This document shows, piece after piece, positions 37,400 through 46,523 of a stretch of 62,439 nt of DNA; position 1 is the first letter of the stretch; each line of letters begins with the position of its first letter. Both the position numbers and the translations under genes were made by a program. The notes under the pieces are model-generated. The model saw only the letters and a list, made by a program, of their open reading frames with translations. It did not search any database and was not told the origin of the DNA. This stretch comes from Gallionella sp. (GTDB lineage: Bacteria > Pseudomonadota > Gammaproteobacteria > Burkholderiales > Gallionellaceae): contig JAHFRA010000017.1 of NCBI GenBank assembly GCA_023259035.1, positions 1 to 62,439 on the forward strand, read 5' to 3'.

Positions 37400-38350
37400 A
37401 TGGCCAGTCTGTTGGAACAACTTAAATCCATGACCACCATTGTGGCGGATACGGGCGATATTGAGGCGATTCGCCATCATCAACCGCAAGATGCGACGAC
37501 AAATCCATCTTTGCTGCTCAAGGCTGCAACGCTTCCGGAATATGTGCCGCTTATCGTCGATTCCATTGCTTGGGCCAAATCACAAAGCAGTGACCGCGAT
37601 CAGCAAGCGCACGATGCCATGGACAAACTGGCGGTTGATGTCGGACTGGAAGTGCTCAAGTTCATCCCGGGACGCATTTCGACGGAAGTGGACGCGCGAC
37701 TTTCCTTCGATACCGAGGCTACTCTACACAAAGCACGCAAGCTGATCAGACTTTACAACGAGGCTGGCGTGAATAATAGCCACGTGTTGATCAAGATCGC
37801 CTCCACTTGGGAAGGCATCCGGGCTGCCGAAATCCTGGAACGCGAAGGCATCAACTGCAACCTCACGCTAATGTTTGGTTTTGCCCAGGCGCGTGCCTGC
37901 GCAGAGGCAGGCGTAACACTGATTTCTCCCTTCGTCGGTCGCATTCTCGATTGGCACAAGGCTAAAAGTGGCCGTGATTTTCCGGCGGAGGAAGATCCCG
38001 GCGTGTTGTCGGTGCGTCAGATTTATGCATACTACAAGGCATATGGTCACAAAACCATCGTCATGGGCGCGTCGTTCCGCAACATGGGTGAAATTCTGGC
38101 ACTGGCCGGGTGTGACAGGTTAACCATTGCCCCGACCTTGCTGAAAGAATTAGATGCTGCACAAGGCCAGTTGGTGCGCCATCTGGCTGATCCAGGGGCA
38201 TCCAAGCCACGTCCGGCGCGAATGACTGAGGCCGAATATCGCTGGGAAATGAATGAAGATGCCATGGCTACGGAAAAGCTGGCCGAAGGCATTCGTGGTT
38301 TTACCGCTGATCAGATCAAACTGGAAAAGGTTCTGTCAGAAAAACTCTAA
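37400..38350 (+). CDS. tal: Transaldolase
   Basis: 316 aa, TalB type, which moves a dihydroxyacetone unit between sugar phosphates in the non-oxidative pentose phosphate pathway. The Schiff-base lysine lies in [48 protein letters not shown] and [10 protein letters not shown] are conserved. The start is firm, with AAGGAGG six bases before the ATG. It is transcribed towards the kinase/caspase operon, which is on the other strand. Confidence 0.97.
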   Translation: MASLLEQLKSMTTIVADTGDIEAIRHHQPQDATTNPSLLLKAATLPEYVPLIVDSIAWAKSQSSDRDQQAHDAMDKLAVDVGLEVLKFIPGRISTEVDARLSFDTEATLHKARKLIRLYNEAGVNNSHVLIKIASTWEGIRAAEILEREGINCNLTLMFGFAQARACAEAGVTLISPFVGRILDWHKAKSGRDFPAEEDPGVLSVRQIYAYYKAYGHKTIVMGASFRNMGEILALAGCDRLTIAPTLLKELDAAQGQLVRHLADPGASKPRPARMTEAEYRWEMNEDAMATEKLAEGIRGFTADQIKLEKVLSEKL

Positions 38351-38398
38351 AGAAAACTGGGATCATCGCTGTTTTTCGTGTTAAGGCATGACTGCGCC

Positions 38399-39676
38399 CT
38401 AGCCATGCATCCGCACAATGCGATCGCCCGCAAGCGCGAGCCGGTCTGTCAGGGAGTGCAATAAAATTTTTGCGAGATGCAATTCACAGCCGGGACTCAG
38501 ATTCTCTATTGCCTGAAATGAAAATTCTGCAATAATTACGTCCGAAAGCGCCTCCAGCGTGGCTTGCCGTTTTGTTCCGCGCCGAATATAGGACATTTCT
38601 CCAAAGTGCTCGCCAGCCTTTATGACATTGAGCAGGCGACCCTGCTTTGTGACCTTCAGCGACCCGGAGACCAAAATAAACATGCTCTGACCGGGCTTGT
38701 TTTCCCGCAAGACAATGGTATTAGCCGGAAGCTTGGTCCACTTGCTTGACTGAATAAGCTCCCAAATATCCGGATCAGAAAACTCGCGCAATTCACTCAT
38801 TCCGCGCAGCATGTTAAATTTTTCGCTATCGGATATAGTCTGTTGAAATGTGCTGAACCGGCCTATCTCGGCAATCTCAAGCGCAAGGTCTGCCCAGTTT
38901 AGATAGCGGTCATCCGGACTCTTGGCAATCATGCGGAGAATAATCCTGTCAAGCTCCGCTGAAAGCTCCGGTCGATAGCTGCTCGGCGGCGGGGCATCCT
39001 TTTTGGCAATGGCATCAAATAACTCGAGGATGGTGTAACCTTGGAACGGTAGCACTCCGGTGAGGAGTTCATATGCCACGACTCCGAGCGAATACATGTC
39101 ACTGAGATGAGTCAAGCGACGACCGTTAAGCTGTTCCAGGGACATGTAGGATGGAGTTCCGGTAGTCACCACCTGCGTGACCTGTGCCTTGTAGAGCACA
39201 GATGCGCCAAAATCTGTGATTTTTATGTCCGTGCCGGACTCTATCATGATGTTCGCAGGCTTAATGTCCCGATGGATAATACCTTGGCGAAATGCATAAT
39301 CAAGGGCCCCACAGCACTTGAAAACCATCTGCAGCACTTCTCCGATCGGTAGCAGTGCATCAGGGTACGTATAGCGCACAAGATTGCCTCCCGGCACGTA
39401 TTCCATGGCAACGTACCCGGCATCCTCTGATACGGATGCTTCCAGTATGGCAACAATGTGCGGATGCGCCAGCTGACCGGCAAGCGAGGCTTCATTGAGG
39501 AATTGCTTGCGGCATTCTTCGTTAAACTCTGGATCAGCGAGAACCGCTTGATCAATCAACTTCACAGCTACTTCCCGACCAGAGAAAGTATCCAGGGCGT
39601 GATAAACTTTCCCCGTCGCTCCTTCCCCGATCTGCCTGGTCAGCTCGTATTTACCCAGCCGGTATGGTAGCTCCAT
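38399..39676 (-). CDS. Ser/Thr protein kinase fused to a cyclic nucleotide-binding domain
   Basis: 425 aa, no membrane helix. The Hanks-type kinase domain (about 8-275) has the glycine loop IGEGATGKVY, Lys39 (VAVKLI), HRDIKPANIM (135-144), DFGAS and the activation segment GTPSYMSLEQL, so it should be active. After a linker, a CNB domain (about 305-415) shows GQSMFILVSGSLKV and AGEHFGEMSYIRRGTKRQAT, the phosphate-binding cassette of cAMP/cGMP receptors. This pairing suggests control of phosphorylation by a cyclic nucleotide. It is the last gene of the caspase/CsgG operon, 21 nt after the lipoprotein gene. Confidence 0.93.
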   Translation of the reverse strand: MELPYRLGKYELTRQIGEGATGKVYHALDTFSGREVAVKLIDQAVLADPEFNEECRKQFLNEASLAGQLAHPHIVAILEASVSEDAGYVAMEYVPGGNLVRYTYPDALLPIGEVLQMVFKCCGALDYAFRQGIIHRDIKPANIMIESGTDIKITDFGASVLYKAQVTQVVTTGTPSYMSLEQLNGRRLTHLSDMYSLGVVAYELLTGVLPFQGYTILELFDAIAKKDAPPPSSYRPELSAELDRIILRMIAKSPDDRYLNWADLALEIAEIGRFSTFQQTISDSEKFNMLRGMSELREFSDPDIWELIQSSKWTKLPANTIVLRENKPGQSMFILVSGSLKVTKQGRLLNVIKAGEHFGEMSYIRRGTKRQATLEALSDVIIAEFSFQAIENLSPGCELHLAKILLHSLTDRLALAGDRIVRMHG

Positions 39677-39697
39677 AAGTGGCTTGCCTTCACCAGC

Positions 39698-40693
39698 CTA
39701 TTTTTCTGTACTCGAGGGAGCAGCAACAGATGACTTGGTAGATTTAGCGGCCTTCTTTTTCTTGGCACCGGGAGTCTTTTGCGTCTCGGCAGGAGCCTTT
39801 TGCGTCTCGGCAGGCGCTTTCTGCGCTTCGGCAGCAGTCTTCTGCGTCTCGCCCGCCCCCTTGTGCTTCGAGTCAATTTCCCAGACCAGCTTCTGCACCA
39901 GACGTTGCACCATGCCATCCAAAGTCAGGCCGCCCTGCTGGCTGGAGGAAACGCCCATGACCGAGGTCGCTTTTGCGCCAACTTCCATCTTCTCTTCCGT
40001 GTACCCGGTAGCCACTTGCTCCGTGGTATTGGCATTCATGATCTTGTAGCGCATACCGATGATCCATACGCCCGTGCCCTCGGCGGTCTGCACTGATCCA
40101 GCAACCGTACTCGATACTGCACCGCCGGTTCCGGGCACCAAGTGACCCAGCAACTGCCCGACTGCACGACCATCAAAACCTTCCTTGGCTTGTGCCACCT
40201 GCTCGGCCTTGAGGATATCGAACTTTACAATCCACTTGGTGGTTTTGAACTTGCCTTTTTGTAGAACTTTGCGCGCGGCGTCTGGATCGCCCATGTTATA
40301 GGCAAGCTGGAATTCATTGAGCAGAGGACCGAGATTAGAGCGTTCCAATACCCCAAAGTTGGCCTTGGACAACTCCAACTCGCCAAAATCGGCAATGTTG
40401 TTGGAACCGAACTTCTGCGTAAAGGTGGCGTTGTTGCTCTTTATTTCGCCCGGAATGATGACCAGTTGCGGCCCTTTGATCGCGGCGTTGGCATATTCAA
40501 TCGGCTGGTACATGGCCTTGTCGGCCATCTGATTGGCTTTTTGCGACGAACTGCTGCCAGCTGTGGGCGACGGATTATTTGCGGCAGCCGGATTGTTTGC
40601 GACAGTCGGCTTGGCAGGATTGGTTTCGCAACCACTCAGGCTCAGGCTTGCGAGAATAGTGACGAGTGCTATCCGCTTCGCTGTAAATGTCAT
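39698..40693 (-). CDS. CsgG-family outer-membrane lipoprotein with Lys-rich tail
   Basis: 331 aa. A lipoprotein signal ends in LSLSGC (Cys22). The central part follows the CsgG pattern: LVIIPGEIKSNNATF, NFGVLERSNLGPLLNEFQLA, TTKWIVKFDILKAEQVAQA and the final GMVQRLVQKLVWEID helix. CsgG proteins form outer-membrane pores or periplasmic adaptors. After residue 280 it carries tandem repeats of a unit like AETQKAP and then a Lys/Ala/Ser-rich tail that the paralogue encoded upstream lacks. Such a basic tail could bind peptidoglycan or nucleic acid; that is speculation. Confidence 0.75.
   Translation of the reverse strand: MTFTAKRIALVTILASLSLSGCETNPAKPTVANNPAAANNPSPTAGSSSSQKANQMADKAMYQPIEYANAAIKGPQLVIIPGEIKSNNATFTQKFGSNNIADFGELELSKANFGVLERSNLGPLLNEFQLAYNMGDPDAARKVLQKGKFKTTKWIVKFDILKAEQVAQAKEGFDGRAVGQLLGHLVPGTGGAVSSTVAGSVQTAEGTGVWIIGMRYKIMNANTTEQVATGYTEEKMEVGAKATSVMGVSSSQQGGLTLDGMVQRLVQKLVWEIDSKHKGAGETQKTAAEAQKAPAETQKAPAETQKTPGAKKKKAAKSTKSSVAAPSSTEK
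39774..39855. repeat. 21-bp tandem repeat encoding AETQKAP units
   Basis: About four imperfect copies of a 21-bp unit (GTCTCGGCAGGAGCCTTTTG and variants on the plus strand) code for the C-terminal repeats of the lipoprotein. It keeps frame and is a coding repeat, not a CRISPR. Confidence 0.7.
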
Positions 40694-40726
40694 TTGTAAT
40701 TTACCTCTCTCAGTAGTTAAGTCGTA

Positions 40727-41566
40727 TTACTTGTGCTTTGAATCGATTTCCCAGACCAGCTTTTGCACCAGACGCTGCACCATCCCATCTAGCGTGAGAC
40801 CTCCCTGCTGGCTTGAGGAAACACCCATCACCGAACTACCCTTAGCGCCAACTTCCATTTTCTCCTCGGTGTACCCGGTAGCCACTTGCTCCGTAGTATT
40901 GGCATCCATGATTTTGTAGCGCATGCCAATAATCCAGACCCCTGTAGATTCGCCGGTCTGCACCGATCCGGCGACTGTACCCGCCGCAGCCCCCCCTCTT
41001 CCGCCACCCAATATGGAAAGCAACTGGCCTGCGGCCCGACCATCGAAGCCTTCTTTGGCTTGAGCGACCTGCTCCGCCTTGAGCACGTCAAACTTGACGA
41101 CCCACTTGGTAGTCTTGAGCTTGCCCTTTGTCAGATATTTGCGCGCCTGATCCGGGTCGCCCATGGTGTAAGCGAGTTGAAATTCTTGCAAAAGGTTGCC
41201 CAAATTTGAACGCTCAAGAATTCCAAAGTTGGCCTTGCCGAGTTCGAGTTCGCCAAAATCCGCAATGTTGTTGGAACCAAATTTTTGGGTAAACGTGGCG
41301 TTGTTGCTCTTGATCTCACCGGGAATCACTACAAGCATGGGTCCCTTCCTGCCAGCATTGGCGTATTGGACCTCCTTGTACATTCCCTTGTCGGCCATCT
41401 GATTGGCCTTCTTTGAGGTGTCACTGTCGGCGGTAGCCGATGGGTTCTCGAATACCGGTGGCCCCGCCAACACAGGCGCCGCATTGCCGGCAACAAGAAC
41501 CACGGCCAAGACCGCACCAGGAAACGAAAATCCCATTGTTTTACTCATGTAGAGTTGCTGTTTCAT
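40727..41566 (-). CDS. CsgG-family periplasmic protein, paralogue of the lipoprotein
   Basis: 279 aa from the ATG at 41566 (MKQQLYMSKTM), preceded by GGGGGAA. The signal peptide is of Sec type and ends near APVLAG, with no lipobox, so this copy is soluble or barrel-forming, unlike its neighbour. From KKANQMADK to the last residue it is very close to the lipoprotein, including the identical stretch SNNATFTQKFGSNNIADFGE, so the two arose by tandem duplication. It stops at SKHK, exactly where the lipoprotein gains its repeat tail. Confidence 0.75.
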   Translation of the reverse strand: MKQQLYMSKTMGFSFPGAVLAVVLVAGNAAPVLAGPPVFENPSATADSDTSKKANQMADKGMYKEVQYANAGRKGPMLVVIPGEIKSNNATFTQKFGSNNIADFGELELGKANFGILERSNLGNLLQEFQLAYTMGDPDQARKYLTKGKLKTTKWVVKFDVLKAEQVAQAKEGFDGRAAGQLLSILGGGRGGAAAGTVAGSVQTGESTGVWIIGMRYKIMDANTTEQVATGYTEEKMEVGAKGSSVMGVSSSQQGGLTLDGMVQRLVQKLVWEIDSKHK

Positions 41567-41600
41567 TTGATTCCCCCTGTGAATGCTGATTTTATTCTGG

Positions 41601-43085
41601 TCAGTGGCCGGTACAATAATCCTTGAACAATTTTCCCACGAGTTCCTCGCTTTTCTCATCCCACACACCTCGCGCTGCGCTCTTCTTGTTGCTGCCCGTG
41701 AAAGCGCCACCGGATACCGTTGCGTTTGACAATGCTTCGCCGGAAGGCAATTGCAGCATGAAATCAGCATCGAGATCAACCGCGCCAATCCCCAGCAGCG
41801 GGTTCGTGCTGGAAGTGATTTCAATCACGCCTTTCAGCACTAGATCGGCGGCACTGCCGGCAGCCGCCACGCGCACACCAAGCGATTGCAAGCGTTGCTC
41901 CATGGACTGCCGAAAGGCATTGCTCTGAATCCCTCTGTTTTCGACCTGCAGCTTGACCCGCTTGTTCTTGATGAAGTCCCGGCAGGAGATAGAAACAAAC
42001 TCCGCCGCTTTGATGGAGCCTTCGGTATCGTCATCAAAACTAAAACTGCCAGCGCCGCTATGTACACGCCCCGGTTTGGCCATGGCCAATTGCTTGGGTG
42101 GCGAGGAAGAGTTGTCGCCAAGTGTTCTGGCTTCGTTACGCCCAGCAAGCGTAGCCGTTTTCGTTTCTTTGATCCGGTTTCTTGCCAGTTCAGCAAACTT
42201 GCCTTGCGGGTACTGAGAGAGATAAGCGTCAAAATCGGCGGAGTTGCTGCTATTGGCAATTGAATTCCAATAAGCCAGCTCAACCTGCTCCGCACTGGCT
42301 CCTGCGGCTGTTTTGCTCACTGGTGGCACAAAATACATATCTCCACCCTTCAGGCTGCTTTCCTCGCGCGGCGACTGTTTGTGGCCAAGCTCCTTATCCG
42401 ACTCGTTCTCGACACCCTCACGGGTCCGCTTGAATACCTGCTCAATAGTCAGGCCGGGAATCTTGACATTGCTCATCAAGTGTTTGGTATATAGTCCGTT
42501 GCGTCCGGAACCATCGCTGGCCTCGGTTCCGGGGGCGGTTGAGAAGGCCACTATCGAGCCACTGGGCGCATCCATCGGCGCCAGACCGCGCGTCTTGAGC
42601 GAGCGAGTCTTGATAAAGGGATTATTGCGGCAGGCATCGAGGATGACCACGTTCACCCGGTTTTTCGAGTCATCCATGTAGCGCAACAGCATATTCGCCT
42701 GCACGCCATTTTGTTCTACTTCCTGTTCGTTGCGGAACGGAAAACCTACAGGCAGGAGGTAATTCTCGCCATTTACCTGAACGCCGTGACCGGCGAAAAA
42801 AAACAGGCCAATGCCATCGTTGTTCTTCAGTCTGTCGCCAAATTCACGAATGGCGTTTTTCATTCCATCCGCATTCTGGTTAAGCTTTATCGTCGCTTCA
42901 AAACCGAGGGAACGCAATACATTGGCCAGATCCTGGGCATCGTTGGCCGGGTTTTCGAGAAGCCCGATCGAGTAATTGGAGTTACCGATCAGAAGCGCGT
43001 AATTCTTGCCCAATGCCGACCCGCACAGCCCCGTAAACAGAACGACTGCAAGCAGCAATCCGTTGATCTGGCGATTCCTCTTCAA
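41601..43085 (-). CDS. Secreted caspase-like (peptidase C14) protein
   Basis: 494 aa. The signal peptide (about 1-26, ending GSALG) is followed directly by a caspase p20-like domain: NYALLIGNSNYSIGLLENPA, catalytic His100 (FFFAGHGVQVNGENYLLP) and Cys152 (VVILDACRNNPF). The C-terminal third (about 385-494) resembles FlgT/LPP20-type envelope domains (ADLVLKGVIEITSS). The start is a TTG at 43085, nine bases after AAGGAG; the nearby ATG at 43092 is in another frame and too close to that site. It is the first gene of a four-gene operon with gaps of 21-34 nt. Both catalytic residues are present, so protease activity is likely. Confidence 0.88.
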   Translation of the reverse strand: MKRNRQINGLLLAVVLFTGLCGSALGKNYALLIGNSNYSIGLLENPANDAQDLANVLRSLGFEATIKLNQNADGMKNAIREFGDRLKNNDGIGLFFFAGHGVQVNGENYLLPVGFPFRNEQEVEQNGVQANMLLRYMDDSKNRVNVVILDACRNNPFIKTRSLKTRGLAPMDAPSGSIVAFSTAPGTEASDGSGRNGLYTKHLMSNVKIPGLTIEQVFKRTREGVENESDKELGHKQSPREESSLKGGDMYFVPPVSKTAAGASAEQVELAYWNSIANSSNSADFDAYLSQYPQGKFAELARNRIKETKTATLAGRNEARTLGDNSSSPPKQLAMAKPGRVHSGAGSFSFDDDTEGSIKAAEFVSISCRDFIKNKRVKLQVENRGIQSNAFRQSMEQRLQSLGVRVAAAGSAADLVLKGVIEITSSTNPLLGIGAVDLDADFMLQLPSGEALSNATVSGGAFTGSNKKSAARGVWDEKSEELVGKLFKDYCTGH

Positions 43086-43682
43086 TTATCATTTCTCCTT
43101 GTTTGAGACGTTGGAGTGCAAGCCCAAATTATTGTCCCTCAGAAGGTTAAAGCTACCAGCTTTAGCCTTGCTGTTAAGGCGAGCCTGGAAGAACCGTGGC
43201 TCATTCCTCCTTGCTTGTTTTGAGCGTCTAGTCTGGCGCGGGCAGCTAACTTCAGCCCCCAAGACCTGACCGCACTACCGCACCAGTTTGAGCTGGTGGC
43301 AGTTCGGTCAGTATCACGGTTAATGTAAATGAGTGCAAGCGGCAGCCTTGCCAACATAAAATAAGTCTAAAAGGTTAGCGTATTTTCAGCAAGTGAGATA
43401 TGTCCAACTCACTATCAGATAAATCTGGCAACCGGTCTTTGCCGGTTCTGATTTAATACTTGAATACTGCCTTCCTTTGCTTGCGCGATAAAGCCTTCAA
43501 ACCCCCTGCTATTCGGGGCATTGGAATAGCAGTGAATCAGGATAATGGCAGCATACTCCCCCTCAAGGTCATAAGGCTTTTCCCTACAAAAGAATTAGCC
43601 GTTTTCTGATTTTATTTACACGCCATCCCGCGCACAATGCAACCGTCGAATGAGACAAAACATTGATAGCAAGGAGACGAAC
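43086..43682. other. Intergenic region upstream of the caspase operon
   Basis: 597 nt. It must contain the operon promoter (minus strand) and that of the small gene at 43683. Short hairpins are visible at 43145-43167 (TAAAGCT-ACC-AGCTTTA) and near 43429-43450 (AACCGG / CCGGTT), but none has a T-run. No further coding sequence is supported. Confidence 0.5.
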
Positions 43683-43883
43683 ATGAACGCACAGCAACTG
43701 CATCATCAATCCGTGCCCAACGGATTTTTCTACTCCGTCGAACCACAGGATTTCACGCAATTGCACTTGAGTGACCAAGCGGTGCAGGATAATTTTGGTT
43801 GGGAAGAAGATGAATCAGAGTATGCCGAAGAGTCGCTTCCCAATCATGTGATCGCCTTCCTTAAAGAGGTCGCGTGGGAGTAG
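43683..43883 (+). CDS. Hypothetical 66-aa acidic protein
   Basis: Not recognised. The ATG at 43683 has a strong AAGGAG seven bases upstream, good evidence that it is translated. The protein is acidic at its C-terminus (NFGWEEDESEYAEESLPNHV) and has no signal peptide or membrane helix. It stands alone between the caspase operon and zwf. Confidence 0.6.
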   Translation: MNAQQLHHQSVPNGFFYSVEPQDFTQLHLSDQAVQDNFGWEEDESEYAEESLPNHVIAFLKEVAWE

Positions 43884-43975
43884 TACAACAAACCAACCAC
43901 CTTCGAGTATCGGACGCTCGAGTCACCAACTAACGTTGAGGCTCACCGACTCGGCGACTGCTCGTCAGTAAATAT

Positions 43976-44000
43976 CCCCCTGTCAAAGCCGGGGGTTTAC
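43976..44000. terminator. Possible weak terminator hairpin
   Basis: CCCCC (43976-43980) and GGGGG (43991-43995) pair around a 10-nt loop and are followed on the plus strand by TTTAC. It lies between the convergent ends of the 66-aa gene and zwf. The T-run is short. Confidence 0.35.
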
Positions 44001-44033
44001 CTAACCCTGAATCACAAGATCAGATATCCGCTA

Positions 44034-45539
44034 TCAGTAGGCCAGTAAATCGGCACCATCCAGATTCAATGAATGACGCCAAAATTGGTCTTCGCGATCA
44101 AACAAGCGATAAGTGCCGCGCGGCCCCCAGCTGCCCGCCGGATAAGTATTGATAAAATCGCGTTCCATCGCCCATACCTTGAGGATCGGGTCCACCACAC
44201 GCCATGCCGCTTCCACTTCGTCAATGCGCAGGAACAGCGAAGGATCGCCTTGCATTACATCCAGCAACAGGCCGGCATAGGCATCGAAATCGTCGTCGCC
44301 TTCCTTGCGGTAAGTAGCATCCAGGCTGATGGCGCGGGTGCGCAAGTCCAACCCCGGCACCTTGACCTGCAATTCCATTTTCATGCAGTCATCGGGCTGA
44401 ATGCCCAGCATGATCCAGTTCGGCTGCTGAGGTCCCTGGCGTGTGCGGCGCAGCAAATCCTGCGGCGGGTTTTTGAACCGTATGCAGATGGCCGAACTGT
44501 TTTCCGCCATGCGCTTGCCGGTGCGCAGATAAAATGGCACACCCGCCCAACGCCAGTTATCCACGAACAATTTCAGCGCCGCATAAGTTTCGGTGGTGCT
44601 GCCCGGCACCACATCCCCTTCCTCCAGATAGCCGGGAACAGTTTTGCCATCGATGGTGCCGCTGGCGTACTGCCCGCGAAATGCATGTGCATGAACCGAG
44701 TTTTGCGTAATCGGCCGTATCGCTTTCAGCACTTTCACTTTCTCGTCGCGAAGGTGCTCGGCGGATATGGTCAATGGCGGTTCCATCGCCACCAAAGCCA
44801 TCAGCTGCAACAAGTGGCTCTGGATCATGTCGCGCAACGCGCCGGAGCCCTCGTAGTAACCGGCTCGCCCTCCGACCCCCAGAGTCTCGGAGTGAGTGAT
44901 CTGAACATGATCGATGTAATGATGGTTCCACAGCGGCTCCAGCAACAGATTGGCGAAGCGGAATACCATCACGTTCTGCACCGTGCCCTTGCCAAGGTAA
45001 TGATCGATACGATAAATCTGCGGCTCATTCAAGTACTTGTACAGGCTGTTTTGCAGTGTCTGAGCGCTCAACAGGTCGTAGCCGAACGGCTTCTCTATCA
45101 CCACGCGGCGCCAGCCATTCTTTTCACCAAGCAGCTCCGCCTTGCCCAAATTATCGATGAACACGGGAAACTCGGAAGGTGGCACCGCCATGTAGAACAC
45201 CACATTGGGAGAAAACGCCGGATTGTTTTCCAGCGTTTCCTGCAAACGCCGATAAGACTCGGGGTCGCCCGGCGGATTGGAGTGGTAATGCAACCGCTGA
45301 CGGAAACGCTCAAACACTTCCTGATCGTAACCCTGCGGATATTTCGCATTGAGCATGGCCACAACTTCGTCTATCCACTGTTCACGGCTGCGCACGGCAC
45401 GGCTCGCAGCGATAATAGTCATTCGCGGCGGCAAGCGGTTTGCCATCTCGAGACGGAACAATGATGGAATCAGCTTGACGCGCACCAGATTGCCGCCAGC
45501 GCCAAAAATAACCAAAGTACATGGATCCAGCGTTTTCAT
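44034..45539 (-). CDS. zwf: Glucose-6-phosphate dehydrogenase
   Basis: 501 aa, usual length. It oxidises glucose-6-phosphate to 6-phosphogluconolactone with NAD(P)+. The active-site signature RIDHYLGKGTVQNVM is present, with Gly where most members have Glu (GKETVQN). The cofactor motif reads FGAGGNLVRVKLIP against the usual GATGDLARRKLLP, with Asn17 replacing Asp. EKPFGYDL and VEEAWR-like VEAAWRVVDPIL are conserved. It follows gnd by 2 nt, so the two oxidative steps are co-expressed. The changes in both motifs may alter cofactor preference. Confidence 0.94.
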   Translation of the reverse strand: MKTLDPCTLVIFGAGGNLVRVKLIPSLFRLEMANRLPPRMTIIAASRAVRSREQWIDEVVAMLNAKYPQGYDQEVFERFRQRLHYHSNPPGDPESYRRLQETLENNPAFSPNVVFYMAVPPSEFPVFIDNLGKAELLGEKNGWRRVVIEKPFGYDLLSAQTLQNSLYKYLNEPQIYRIDHYLGKGTVQNVMVFRFANLLLEPLWNHHYIDHVQITHSETLGVGGRAGYYEGSGALRDMIQSHLLQLMALVAMEPPLTISAEHLRDEKVKVLKAIRPITQNSVHAHAFRGQYASGTIDGKTVPGYLEEGDVVPGSTTETYAALKLFVDNWRWAGVPFYLRTGKRMAENSSAICIRFKNPPQDLLRRTRQGPQQPNWIMLGIQPDDCMKMELQVKVPGLDLRTRAISLDATYRKEGDDDFDAYAGLLLDVMQGDPSLFLRIDEVEAAWRVVDPILKVWAMERDFINTYPAGSWGPRGTYRLFDREDQFWRHSLNLDGADLLAY

Positions 45540-45541
45540 TT

Positions 45542-46456
45542 TTAATCCCCGCTCGATTTAACAGCATGTCCGCCGAATGCATTGCGCATTGTGGACAACA
45601 GGCGATAACCGTAACCGGTTCCATCCTGGCTGGTAAAACGCATCTGCAACGCCAGGGTCAGCACAGGTGCGGCGACGCCCTGATCGATTGCCTCTACCAC
45701 CGTCCAACGCCCTTCGCCGGAGTCCGGCACATAAGGCGCAATTTTCGTCAATTCCTGGTCATGCTTTAGCGCTTCTGCGGTGAGATCGAGCAGCCAGCTG
45801 CGCACCACCGAACTGTGTCTCCACAACTCGGTAATCTGCGCCAAATCGAGCGCAAATTCTTTTTTACCGCGCAGCAATTCCAGACCTTCGGCAAACGACT
45901 GCATCATGCCGTACTCGATGCCGTTGTGGATCATCTTGGTGAAGTGCCCCGCGCCGATCGGCCCGACATGCGCCCAGCCACGATCCGCGGCGGGAGCCAA
46001 GGCTTGCAGGATAGGGTTCATGGTTTTTGCCACTGCATCGGTTGCGCCGACCATCAGGCAATAACCGTTCTCCAGCCCCCATATCCCGCCAGAGGTACCG
46101 GAATCCATGAAGCCGATGCCCTGCTCCGCCAGCCATGCGCCGCGCCGCTGGCTATCGTGGTAATTCGAATTGCCTCCATCCACGATGATGTCCCCCTTGG
46201 ACAGCAGCGGCACCAGCGCGCGAACCTGCTGCTCGGTCGGCTCCCCGCTTGGCAGCATCAGCCACACCACGCGCGGGCCGGATAATTTCGCCACGGCGTC
46301 GGCCACCGAGGTGGCGGTCAGCATGCCTGCCTCTGCGACAAGCTGCGCAACCACTTCCGGCGCACGGTCATAACCCACCACTTCAACACCGCCTCGGCGC
46401 AACCTGCGCACCATGTTGCCACCCATCTTGCCCAGCCCTATCATCGCCATTCGCAT
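45542..46456 (-). CDS. gnd: 6-phosphogluconate dehydrogenase (decarboxylating), short form
   Basis: 304 aa, the short type (about 300 aa, YqeC/GndA-like) that often uses NAD+ rather than the 470-aa NADP+ form. The Rossmann motif is MIGLGKMGGNMVRRL; the substrate motif is VDGGNSNYHDSQRR; the catalytic region has SGTSGGIWGLENGYCLMVGA and HNGIEYGMMQSFAEG. It produces ribulose-5-phosphate. It is the first gene of the gnd-zwf pair. Confidence 0.95.
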   Translation of the reverse strand: MRMAMIGLGKMGGNMVRRLRRGGVEVVGYDRAPEVVAQLVAEAGMLTATSVADAVAKLSGPRVVWLMLPSGEPTEQQVRALVPLLSKGDIIVDGGNSNYHDSQRRGAWLAEQGIGFMDSGTSGGIWGLENGYCLMVGATDAVAKTMNPILQALAPAADRGWAHVGPIGAGHFTKMIHNGIEYGMMQSFAEGLELLRGKKEFALDLAQITELWRHSSVVRSWLLDLTAEALKHDQELTKIAPYVPDSGEGRWTVVEAIDQGVAAPVLTLALQMRFTSQDGTGYGYRLLSTMRNAFGGHAVKSSGD

Positions 46457-46523
46457 AAAATTCTCCTTGAGAAAACAATTGAATTACACTATATGGTTCA
46501 TATCAGCCGTAGAATCGTATCAC

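Noticed and set aside
39774..39855. Short regular repeats that might suggest a CRISPR
   Set aside because: Unit is 21 bp with no spacers and encodes in-frame AETQKAP repeats in a lipoprotein.
44073..45464. 463-codon plus-strand frame opposite zwf
   Set aside because: Composition typical of antisense frames; zwf is certain.
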